Positions 9,486-16,907 of a DNA stretch of 64,000 nt are shown here, in pieces. Below the pieces are notes generated by a model that ran no database searches, had not been told where the DNA came from, and saw only the letters and a program-made list of their open reading frames with translations. Each line of letters begins with the position of its first letter. Position 1 is the first letter of the stretch. This DNA is from Muribaculaceae bacterium Isolate-036 (Harlan) (GTDB lineage: Bacteria > Bacteroidota > Bacteroidia > Bacteroidales > Muribaculaceae). The stretch spans positions 1-64,000 of the forward strand of contig RIAY01000003.1 of the NCBI GenBank assembly GCA_003833075.1, in the 5' to 3' direction. Made by a program: the position numbers and the translations under genes.

Positions 9486-9917
9486 TTATTTGCTTGTATC
9501 GAGCATTTTATATGCCTTGGCGTAATTGTGGATCTGTTTTACCATTGCCACAAGACCGTTTGACCGTGTGGGCGACAGATGTTCCTTGAGTCCTATTTTG
9601 TCAATAAAATATAGATCGGCATCAAGTATCTCATCGGGAGTGCGGTCGTTAAGCACCCTCATGAGCAGGGCAACAATACCTTTCACAATCAGAGCGTCTG
9701 AGTCCGCTTCGAAGCGGATTTTGCTGTCGGCTTCGCGATTGGCGGAAATCCAGACTCTGCTCTGGCATCCTTCTATCAGGTTTTGCGGAGTTTTCTCCGA
9801 TTCCGGATATTCAGGGAGGGTGTTGCCGAGATCTATAATATATGCATAACGGTCCATCCAGTCGGTCAGACCCTCGAATTCTTCTATTATCTCGTCTTGC
9901 GTTTCGTTTACACTCAT
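9486..9917 (-). CDS. sufE: SufE-family Fe-S cluster assembly protein
   Basis: A 143-residue SufE-like sulfur acceptor that takes persulfide from the cysteine desulfurase SufS and passes it to the SufBCD scaffold. The acceptor is Cys51 in the characteristic block LIEGCQSRVW. No other suf genes are in the window. A minus-strand -7 element TAACTTTG (9972-9979) lies upstream. The leader contains a 9-bp hairpin (9935-9943 with 9946-9954) close to the start codon. Confidence 0.9.
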   Translation of the reverse strand: MSVNETQDEIIEEFEGLTDWMDRYAYIIDLGNTLPEYPESEKTPQNLIEGCQSRVWISANREADSKIRFEADSDALIVKGIVALLMRVLNDRTPDEILDADLYFIDKIGLKEHLSPTRSNGLVAMVKQIHNYAKAYKMLDTSK

Positions 9918-10027
9918 TGCTTTATGTGCTTTAGGAAACTGTCTGGACAGTTTCTAATGTTGAATTTTCTCCAAAGTTAATAATTTTTAGAAAATCATAA
10001 AATATTTATGATAAAAAAGGGAGGATA

Positions 10028-10059
10028 TTTGTTATATCAAAAGAAAAGAATTAACTTTG
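10028..10059 (+). promoter_or_regulatory. Consensus Bacteroidetes promoter for greA
   Basis: A TTTG at 10028-10031 and TAACTTTG at 10052-10059 are separated by 20 nt, an exact match to the Bacteroidetes primary sigma promoter. Transcription should begin near 10066, leaving a leader of about 200 nt before greA. Confidence 0.8.
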
Positions 10060-10065
10060 CACCCG

Positions 10066-10267
10066 AAATCAGAACGACGGCATGCCGTCAGAAAGGGTCT
10101 TTTTTTTCCGGATCGCAGAAAGGGACGCGATGCCGAATCGAGAAAAAGGATTCTTTATTTTTTTAATCCCATTCCGTAACCTGACATGCGTGTGACGGTT
10201 CGGTAAGCGGATAGCGGATGCATTACCTGCATCCCTTTAATTTGTTAACATTAAAATAGATATATTT
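10066..10267 (+). promoter_or_regulatory. Long structured 5' leader of greA
   Basis: About 200 nt separate the predicted start of transcription from the greA ATG. The leader has a GACGGC/GCCGTC palindrome followed by a T8 tract (a terminator-like arrangement), the 9-mer CAGAAAGGG twice, a second T-rich run, and a GGATGCA/TGCATCC hairpin shortly before the coding region. No reading frame of note is present. Attenuation or another RNA-based control is possible but unproven. Confidence 0.45.
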
Positions 10268-10729
10268 ATGGCAACTTATCTGACCCAAGAGGGGTATAAT
10301 AAAAAGATGGAGGAACTCTCGGCTCTTGAGGCGCAGCGTCCTGCCATCAAGCAGGCAATCGCCGAGGCCCGTGACAAGGGTGACCTCTCCGAGAATGCCG
10401 AGTATGACGCAGCAAAGGAGGCGCAGGGTATGCTTGAGATGAAGATATCCAAGCTTAAGGAACTTATCGCCGGTGCTCGTATTATAGATGACAGTAAACT
10501 GAATACCGAGGAGGTTCAGATTCTCAACAAGGTCACTATCCGTAATGACAAGGGTATGACCATGTGCTATACGATTGTTACTGAAAGCGAGGCTAATCTT
10601 CGTGAATTTAAGATCGCTTCAAACACTCCGATTGCGCAGGCTTTGCTCGGACATAAGGTGGGAGATCACGTAAAAGTGAACGCTCCAGTCGGTGTGATTG
10701 ATTTCGAGATAATCAAAATCGAGGTGTGA
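10268..10729 (+). CDS. greA: Transcription elongation factor GreA
   Basis: A 153-residue GreA, which rescues backtracked RNA polymerase by stimulating transcript cleavage. The N-terminal coiled coil carries the acidic tip (DLSENAEY), and the C-terminal FKBP-like domain is intact. The length is typical. It is cotranscribed with the HIT gene, whose ATG overlaps the greA TGA by one base (TGATG), indicating coupled translation. Confidence 0.95.
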   Translation: MATYLTQEGYNKKMEELSALEAQRPAIKQAIAEARDKGDLSENAEYDAAKEAQGMLEMKISKLKELIAGARIIDDSKLNTEEVQILNKVTIRNDKGMTMCYTIVTESEANLREFKIASNTPIAQALLGHKVGDHVKVNAPVGVIDFEIIKIEV

Positions 10730-11124
10730 TGACTATCTTCTCAAGAATAATCGCAGGTGAGATTCCCTGCTATAAGATAGCTGAAAACGATAGTTTTTTC
10801 GCTTTTATGGATATAAATCCCGTAAACTGGGGGCATACGCTTGTGGTTCCCAAGAAAGAGACGGATTATATCTTCGATATGGATGATGACGAGCTGGGAG
10901 ACATGATGGTTTTTGCCAAGAAAGTGGCAAAGGCAATCAAGGTTGCGATCCCGTGTCGCAAGGTCGGAGTTACTGTGCTTGGACTTGAAGTGCCTCACGC
11001 CCATATTCACCTGGTTCCATTGCAGAAAGAGGGTGATATGGATTTCAGATGCAAGATTTCCGATCCGGATCCTGCAAGGATGAAAGAACTTGCTGAGGCG
11101 ATTTCTTCTAATGTGGAATTGTAA
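10729..11124 (+). CDS. HIT-family protein (histidine triad hydrolase)
   Basis: A 131-residue histidine-triad protein, a family that hydrolyses nucleoside phosphoramidates and related adenylates. The triad is HAHIHL (His90, His92, His94). The start is the ATG at 10729 overlapping the greA stop; a GTG one codon earlier (10726) is the alternative. The transcript ends at the intrinsic terminator at 11157-11185. The exact substrate cannot be told from sequence. Confidence 0.9.
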   Translation: MTIFSRIIAGEIPCYKIAENDSFFAFMDINPVNWGHTLVVPKKETDYIFDMDDDELGDMMVFAKKVAKAIKVAIPCRKVGVTVLGLEVPHAHIHLVPLQKEGDMDFRCKISDPDPARMKELAEAISSNVEL

Positions 11125-11156
11125 GAAAACAGGCATTTGTTTGTGCTAAAATTGAA

Positions 11157-11185
11157 GAGGCATCGGAAACGATGCTTCTTTTTTT
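11157..11185 (+). terminator. Intrinsic terminator of greA-HIT operon
   Basis: A 9-bp stem (11157-11165 with 11170-11178, one G-T pair) closed by a GAAA tetraloop is followed directly by seven T residues. This is the clearest canonical terminator on the plus strand. Confidence 0.9.
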
Positions 11186-11225
11186 GTTAATAATTATGTA
11201 TATTTGCGTGTAAATCGAATATTAT

Positions 11226-12407
11226 ATGGATAATTTCACATTTTGCTCCCCGACGGAGTTTATATTTGGTCGCGACACACAGAAAGAAGTCGGTAAGGCT
11301 CTGAAACGTTATGGCGCTGAGAAAGTAATGATAGTGTATGGCAGCGCGCGAATTCGAGAAAACGGTCTGTTGAATGAGATCGAGGATTCCATGCGTGCCG
11401 AAAAAATAGAGTTTTGTGAGTTCGGCGGTATTGCCCCAAATCCTACTGCCGAGAGCGTTTATGCAGGAATTGCCAAGGCTGTTGAGGAAGGCGTCGATTT
11501 TCTTCTTGCGGTTGGTGGCGGTTCTCCGATCGATGCCGCCAAAGGAATTGCTCTGGGGGCTGTGACTGCGGAAGATTTCTGGGATTTTTATGACGGAAAG
11601 GCAAAGCCGTTTGCCGCGCTCCCCGTAGGAGTGGTGCTGACCATTCCTGCAGCGGGCAGTGAGGGAAGCGGAAATTCCGTAATAACCAACGAAAAGACTC
11701 ATCAGAAAATATCTGTAAGATATCCTGATCTGCTTCGTCCGCGGTTCTCGATCATGAATCCAGAACTTACATATTCTCTGCCATGGTTTCAGACGGCGTG
11801 TGGCATCGTAGACATGATGGCGCATATTTATGAACGCTATTTCTCCAACACTCCCGAAACCCAGCTTGTCGATGCTTATTCGGAGGCGATCTTGCGTGAT
11901 GTGATGGATCAGGCGCTTACACTCAAACTCGATGGTGAGAATTACGCGGCAAGAGCGGATGTGATGTGGGCGGGAATGCTCGCGCACAACGGACTCTGCG
12001 GCGTCGGAAAGGTCGAAGACTGGTCTTCACATCGGCTTGAGCATGAGATTTCAGCGTTTTATGATGTCGCTCACGGAGCAGGTCTGGCAGTTATGATTCC
12101 GGCGTGGATGACATTCTGTGCTCGTCGCAATCCTGACAAGCTCTGGAGATTCGCAATCAATGTCATGTCGGTTGACCCGTCGGGCAAGGATACGGAGGAG
12201 ATCATAGACGAGGGCATAAGCGAACTTAAGAATTTCTATCATGACCTCGGTCTGACAACAAATCTCAGAGAACTTGTAGGAAAAGAGCCGGACATAGATA
12301 TGATGGTTAAATCTCTTAATCGCAACATGGGAGATACGCTCGGAACGTATGTGCCGCTTTCAATGGAAGACTGTAAAGAGATCTACCGTCTCGCACTGGA
12401 AGGGTGA
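11226..12407 (+). CDS. Iron-containing alcohol dehydrogenase (YqhD/BdhA-like)
   Basis: A 393-residue group III alcohol dehydrogenase, reducing aldehydes to alcohols with NAD(P)H. The nucleotide site GGGSPIDAAK is near residues 97-106, and the metal ligands Asp196, His200, His269 and His283 follow the family pattern. It most resembles the NADPH-dependent YqhD/butanol dehydrogenase subgroup. A TATATTTG -7 element lies at 11199-11206. The acyl-CoA synthetase gene follows after 33 nt and may be cotranscribed. The physiological substrate is not evident. Confidence 0.9.
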   Translation: MDNFTFCSPTEFIFGRDTQKEVGKALKRYGAEKVMIVYGSARIRENGLLNEIEDSMRAEKIEFCEFGGIAPNPTAESVYAGIAKAVEEGVDFLLAVGGGSPIDAAKGIALGAVTAEDFWDFYDGKAKPFAALPVGVVLTIPAAGSEGSGNSVITNEKTHQKISVRYPDLLRPRFSIMNPELTYSLPWFQTACGIVDMMAHIYERYFSNTPETQLVDAYSEAILRDVMDQALTLKLDGENYAARADVMWAGMLAHNGLCGVGKVEDWSSHRLEHEISAFYDVAHGAGLAVMIPAWMTFCARRNPDKLWRFAINVMSVDPSGKDTEEIIDEGISELKNFYHDLGLTTNLRELVGKEPDIDMMVKSLNRNMGDTLGTYVPLSMEDCKEIYRLALEG

Positions 12408-12440
12408 TTCGCCTTGACGGATCATATGAATTGATGTATT

Positions 12441-14105
12441 ATGGAAATCAGGATTGATAATTTCATAAAGATATATGAACGTAGCTTCATAGAGAACTGG
12501 GATCTCCCCGCCTTGACCAATTATGTTAGCCGCAAGACACTTACTTACGGAGATATGGCAACTGTAATCGCCCGCATACACCTCTTTTATGAGTCTGCGG
12601 GAATCAGGCAGGGCGCGAAAATAGCCATATGCGGCAAGGATTCTCCGGAATGGGTGCTGCTGTATATTGCCACAGTCACTTACGGTGCAGTCGTAGTGCC
12701 GATATTGTCGGAGTTCAACCCTGTGGACATTACGCATATTGTGAATCATTCCGGGGCGGAGTTGCTTTTCGTATCCTCAAATATCTGGGAACATATGGAA
12801 CCGGAACGTCTGCTGAAGGTGAAAGGCGTCATGGGTCTTGAAGACAGGGATATTCTTTATGAGAAAAGGGGAGAGGAGCTTTCGCGGAGTCTGCATATGC
12901 TTAAGCGTAAGTTCAGAAAATTATATCCGTCGGGTTACCGTTCGCAAGACATCCGCTATGCAGACCGAGACAATTCCGAGGTTGTGGAAATCAATTATAC
13001 ATCGGGAACAACGGGTTTTTCGAAAGGGGTGATGTTGACCGGTGAGAATCTTGCGGGTAATGTGTGTTTCGGACGCGACACTCAGTTGCATTTCCGCAGT
13101 TCGCGTGCGCTGTCTTTTTTACCGCTTGCCCATGCCTACGGTTGCGCGTTCGACATGCTGACCCCTCTTGCCGTGGGGTCACATGTTACACTGCTCTGTA
13201 AGACTCCCTCTCCGCGCATACTTCTGAAAGCATTGTCGGAAGTGAAGCCAAATCTTGTGATATGTGTGCCTCTGATTCTTGAAAAAATATATAAGAACCA
13301 GATTCTTCCGATGATATCAAAGGGGGCGGTGCGCTGGACTCTTGCCGTGCCCCTGCTTGATAGCTTCATATATTCCAAGATTCGCAAGAAACTTGTGGAT
13401 GCTTTCGGCGGAGAGTTCGAGGAAGTTATTGTAGGAGGTGCGCCGCTAAACCATGAAGTGGAGGAGTTCCTGCACAAAATCAAGTTCCCGTTTACTGTCG
13501 GATACGGCATGACGGAGTGTGGTCCGTTGATCTCATATACACCGTGGCGTGAGTTTATACCGGGCAGTTCCGGGCGTACTCTGTCTATTATGGAGTCCAG
13601 GATCCTTTCTGAGGATCCTGAAAATATCCCCGGTGAGATATGTGTGCGCGGAACCAATGTGATGAAAGGGTATTATAAGAACCCTGCGGCAACGCGTCAG
13701 GTGATGGAGGATGGCTGGCTGAAGAGCGGAGATATGGGTACGCGCTCGGCAGATGGCACTCTCTTCTTGCGCGGACGCTCCAAGACAATGATACTCTCCG
13801 CCTCCGGGCAGAATATCTATCCGGAAGAGATAGAGGCAAAACTTAACAATATGCCTTTTGTCGCAGAGAGTCTTGTGGTTGAGCGAGACGGAAAACTGGT
13901 AGGTCTTGTATATCCGGATTATGACGCGCTTGACCGGTTTGATGTCTCTGTTGTGGATATGGAGTCCAAGCTGGATGATATACGCACTGAACTCAACAAA
14001 CTTGTGGCTCCATATGAGAGGATATCAAAAATCATTCTCATGCCCAATGAGTTTGAAAAGACTCCTAAACGGTCAATCAAACGTTTTCTCTATACTGCCA
14101 AATGA
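12441..14105 (+). CDS. AMP-binding long-chain acyl-CoA synthetase
   Basis: A 554-residue adenylate-forming enzyme of the fatty acyl-CoA ligase type. The P-loop YTSGTTGFSKG is at residues 187-197, followed by the GYGMTECGP block and the SGD plus GRSKTMIL hinge of the C-terminal domain. The length is slightly shorter than E. coli FadD. It probably activates fatty acids for membrane lipid synthesis or recycling. It follows the alcohol dehydrogenase gene closely. Chain-length specificity is unknown. Confidence 0.88.
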   Translation: MEIRIDNFIKIYERSFIENWDLPALTNYVSRKTLTYGDMATVIARIHLFYESAGIRQGAKIAICGKDSPEWVLLYIATVTYGAVVVPILSEFNPVDITHIVNHSGAELLFVSSNIWEHMEPERLLKVKGVMGLEDRDILYEKRGEELSRSLHMLKRKFRKLYPSGYRSQDIRYADRDNSEVVEINYTSGTTGFSKGVMLTGENLAGNVCFGRDTQLHFRSSRALSFLPLAHAYGCAFDMLTPLAVGSHVTLLCKTPSPRILLKALSEVKPNLVICVPLILEKIYKNQILPMISKGAVRWTLAVPLLDSFIYSKIRKKLVDAFGGEFEEVIVGGAPLNHEVEEFLHKIKFPFTVGYGMTECGPLISYTPWREFIPGSSGRTLSIMESRILSEDPENIPGEICVRGTNVMKGYYKNPAATRQVMEDGWLKSGDMGTRSADGTLFLRGRSKTMILSASGQNIYPEEIEAKLNNMPFVAESLVVERDGKLVGLVYPDYDALDRFDVSVVDMESKLDDIRTELNKLVAPYERISKIILMPNEFEKTPKRSIKRFLYTAK

Positions 14106-14271
14106 ACCCTTCATAAGTGCGGTTGTTATAGAATCATGAGGAAAATGTGTGCGTTCCCGGTTTCGGTCAGGAATCCGCATGTCCGGTTTTATCTGTAGCC
14201 CTATAGACAGCGATAGATAAAATGTCAGAAGTCCGTAATATAAACTATACATTTAATTATTCGATATTATT

Positions 14272-14823
14272 ATGAAAAAGGTATTTATGACATTGACGAT
14301 AGCCGCAGCGGCTATCGGTTCGTTGACATCTTGCGGCTCCAAGGCTGCACGCGAAGGTAGTGACGAAGGAGAGGCATTGAAAGCCAAGATCGAGAATTGC
14401 ACAGATCCTGACAGCCTTAAGATATATGTCGAGCAGGCTCAGACTTATGCTCAGAAACTTGAAGCGGAAGGAAAAGGTGAGGAGGCAAAGGCTTATCTGA
14501 ACAAGATAGTGCCCGTAGTGCAGAAGAAAGATCCTTCTGTCGCCACTTATTTCGAAGAGCTTAAGACTAAAGCCGGCGAAGAGGTGACAGAGGCAAAAGA
14601 GGCTGTCGACAGCGTTGCCGGTGCTGTGAAAGATAAAAGCGCGGCGGTAGTCGACAGTGTGAAGAATGCAGGCGCCAATGCCGTTGAGGGTGTAAAGAAA
14701 GCCGGTTCTGACGCAGTGGAGGCAGCAAAAGAAAAGAGTGCCGCGGCTGTTCAGAAAGGGAAAGAGAAAGTTTCCGACGCCGCCCAGCAGGGTGCCGATA
14801 AAGTGAAGGATTTATTGAAATAG
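14272..14823 (+). CDS. Lipoprotein with LEA-like amphipathic repeats
   Basis: A 183-residue protein with a signal peptide and lipobox ending at Cys21 (LTSC). After about residue 95 the chain becomes a long Ala/Lys/Glu/Val-rich amphipathic region with units such as DAVEAAKEKSAAAV and KEKVSDAAQQG, reminiscent of group 3 LEA and apolipoprotein-type helices. It is a lone gene ended by the bidirectional terminator at 14842-14878. An envelope-stabilising or stress role is possible but only inferred. Confidence 0.75.
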   Translation: MKKVFMTLTIAAAAIGSLTSCGSKAAREGSDEGEALKAKIENCTDPDSLKIYVEQAQTYAQKLEAEGKGEEAKAYLNKIVPVVQKKDPSVATYFEELKTKAGEEVTEAKEAVDSVAGAVKDKSAAVVDSVKNAGANAVEGVKKAGSDAVEAAKEKSAAAVQKGKEKVSDAAQQGADKVKDLLK

Positions 14824-14841
14824 CAAATGTTTGATATATAA

Positions 14842-14878
14842 AACAATGGGATTTCGGTTAAACCGAAATCCCATTGTT
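14842..14878. terminator. Bidirectional terminator between convergent genes
   Basis: A perfect 17-bp stem (14842-14858 with 14862-14878) with a 3-nt loop lies between the convergent lipoprotein and dipeptidase genes, so it can stop transcription from both sides. Confidence 0.85.
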
Positions 14879-14902
14879 ATATTTGCCTGATAAGAATATG
14901 TT

Positions 14903-16552
14903 TTATTCTTTTGGTACGAGGAAATGCTTCCCGTTTTCTTTGACAATGTTTTCGTAATATTTCTTGTCGTATCCGGGGAAAGAGGGGTAGAGGGGTAGAC
15001 CGTATTCGCTTTTCTGGAAATTGCCGTCGGCGTCAGTCTTTTTCATATTGCCGTCCATGTATTTTACGAAAAGGTATATTGCAAGGTTCCGATAGTCGTC
15101 TGTTGCCTCTTTTGCAACCGCTGCGCCCTCATCGTTGACAGACTTGGTGTATGCAGCCATGTCACCGTTCTTTACCATTGCGGCAAGTTCTTTATCGCGC
15201 GAGTCACGTGAGTCGCGGAATTTGTCCTCAAGTTTGTTCTGCACTTTACGTATGTCGGGAATCATCTGGTCGTAACGGTTATAAGCCTGGTTGGCAACTA
15301 TGTTTGTCATCCAGAAATTCGATTTGGGATCGAATGTGTTTATGTCACCGTGTTCAAGCTCAGCCGGAATCTCGGTCATGCCGCAATAGAAAGGCATATA
15401 AACTGAAGTGTTTGTGTCGTCAGTGCCGAACCATAAGATTCCTCCAACAGGGTCCGGAAGCCAGTCGCGGCTTTGGCTCACAAAACTCCAGCCTGTTTGC
15501 TGGGTGGCAATTGCGCGCTCCATGCAATATGTGTTGCCGTCAACTTCATAATCCATGGGACGCCAGCGGTAAGGCACGTGATATGGTCCGGCGCCTATAT
15601 CGTTTGTCATATCGAAAGGAGTGCCCTCGAAATGATCTCGCATGCTCCATTTCATATCTTTGACACTAACTTTTTTCTCCGGAACAACATATAGCGGCAT
15701 GGGTTCATCGCTCATGCCGGCACACCATGCATAATATCTGTCGGTTTCGGGAGCGAAACGGCGGAAATAGCTCCATACGCGGGCGTCGCATCCGCGACGG
15801 GTTGAAGCCGAGTGATTCTCATAGGCGTCTGCAAAGGAGAAGTCTTCGTCTTTGCCGTTGAAATAACCGCGTTTGCGGGCGAAAGATATTACATCCTTGG
15901 AATATTTCACATTCTTTTTGTCTTTCATGTCAACTTTACGGATGCGGGGTTCGTTGGCATGTCCGGAGATTGCATTGTCGGGGATGCGTACGGCAATCCA
16001 GACGGCACCTTTTTCCGCCCCCTTGCCTATCATTTCCATAACCCACACTTCGTTTTTATCGGCTATTGAGAAAGATTCACCGCTTGAGGCATAACCGTAT
16101 TTATTAACGATGTCTCCCATGAAATCAACTGCCTCACGAGCAGTCTTGCATCTTTCGAGAGTGATCTGGATAAGCGAGCCGTAGTCAATAATTGACTGAC
16201 CGGTAGTGTCCACAAGTTCCTTGTGTCCTCCCCATGTCGATTCTCCGATTGCCAGCTGGTGTTCGTTCATGTTTCCGACCACATTGTATGTCTGTGCCGG
16301 CTGGGGTATTTCTCCGAGCGGTTTGCCTGTATCCCATTCCACAACCTTCCGCATTGTCCCTTTCGGGTGTCTGGCGGCAGGAGTGTGAGTGAGCATACCG
16401 TAGAGGTTATGGGAGTCTGCTGCATATGTAACCATTACAGAGCCGTCTGTCGTGGCTCCTTTTGCCGCTATGAGATTGGTGCAGGCTTCGGAGGAGTTGG
16501 CTCCAAGCCACATCATCGCCGCGGCGAGCGGTAGGGTATAAATCCGTTTCAT
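14903..16552 (-). CDS. C69-family dipeptidase
   Basis: A 549-residue peptidase of family C69 (PepD-like), an N-terminal-nucleophile dipeptidase. The signal peptide is followed by SSEACTNLI: Cys24 should become the catalytic N-terminal residue after processing, as in other C69 enzymes. The GESTWGGH and SSGESFSI blocks are also typical. Secretion suggests a role in degrading peptides in the periplasm or outside. It is convergent with the LEA-like lipoprotein gene. Confidence 0.88.
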   Translation of the reverse strand: MKRIYTLPLAAAMMWLGANSSEACTNLIAAKGATTDGSVMVTYAADSHNLYGMLTHTPAARHPKGTMRKVVEWDTGKPLGEIPQPAQTYNVVGNMNEHQLAIGESTWGGHKELVDTTGQSIIDYGSLIQITLERCKTAREAVDFMGDIVNKYGYASSGESFSIADKNEVWVMEMIGKGAEKGAVWIAVRIPDNAISGHANEPRIRKVDMKDKKNVKYSKDVISFARKRGYFNGKDEDFSFADAYENHSASTRRGCDARVWSYFRRFAPETDRYYAWCAGMSDEPMPLYVVPEKKVSVKDMKWSMRDHFEGTPFDMTNDIGAGPYHVPYRWRPMDYEVDGNTYCMERAIATQQTGWSFVSQSRDWLPDPVGGILWFGTDDTNTSVYMPFYCGMTEIPAELEHGDINTFDPKSNFWMTNIVANQAYNRYDQMIPDIRKVQNKLEDKFRDSRDSRDKELAAMVKNGDMAAYTKSVNDEGAAVAKEATDDYRNLAIYLFVKYMDGNMKKTDADGNFQKSEYGLPLYPSFPGYDKKYYENIVKENGKHFLVPKE

Positions 16553-16581
16553 GTATAAATGTTCTTGAGTATTTTTACTGT

Positions 16582-16766
16582 TAAGTAAGTATTGAAAATT
16601 AGTTTATAATAAGTAAATGCTGTGCTTATTTAAATTTTGAATCTTTTGGATGCTTTCAAGATTTCTCATCAGTCGCATAGCCCGCTATGCTCCTTCTTCG
16701 GAATCATGAAATCATCTCAAAATCTCCTAAAATTTAATATAAGCTAATTTCCAACACTTACTTAGG
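16582..16766. repeat. 185-bp long imperfect palindrome, MITE-like
   Basis: The outer arms (16582-16604 and 16744-16766) share about 19 of 23 positions in inverted orientation around TAAGTAAGT. Inner arms begin with TAAATTTT, and the centre is the hairpin GCATAG-CCCG-CTATGC near 16677-16692. The segment contains no reading frame and sits in the intergenic region before the helicase gene. The structure suggests a non-autonomous palindromic repeat; other copies are not visible in this window. Confidence 0.55.
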
Positions 16767-16807
16767 AGTAATAAGTTTGCACAAGTTTACTGCAAAGATA
16801 ATAAAAC

Positions 16808-16840
16808 TTCGTAATATTCAATCATTTTTTAGTAACTTTG
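16808..16840 (+). promoter_or_regulatory. Probable promoter of the DEAD-box helicase gene
   Basis: A perfect -7 element TAACTTTG is at 16833-16840, with a near -33 box (TTCG) at 16808-16811 and a 21-nt spacer. The leader of about 60 nt contains a GCTCATGAGC palindrome. Confidence 0.6.
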
Positions 16841-16907
16841 CAATTTATACGCGCAGTTTAGGGAAATCTGCTCATGAGCGCGTTAATAACTTAGATAGAA
16901 ATTACAA

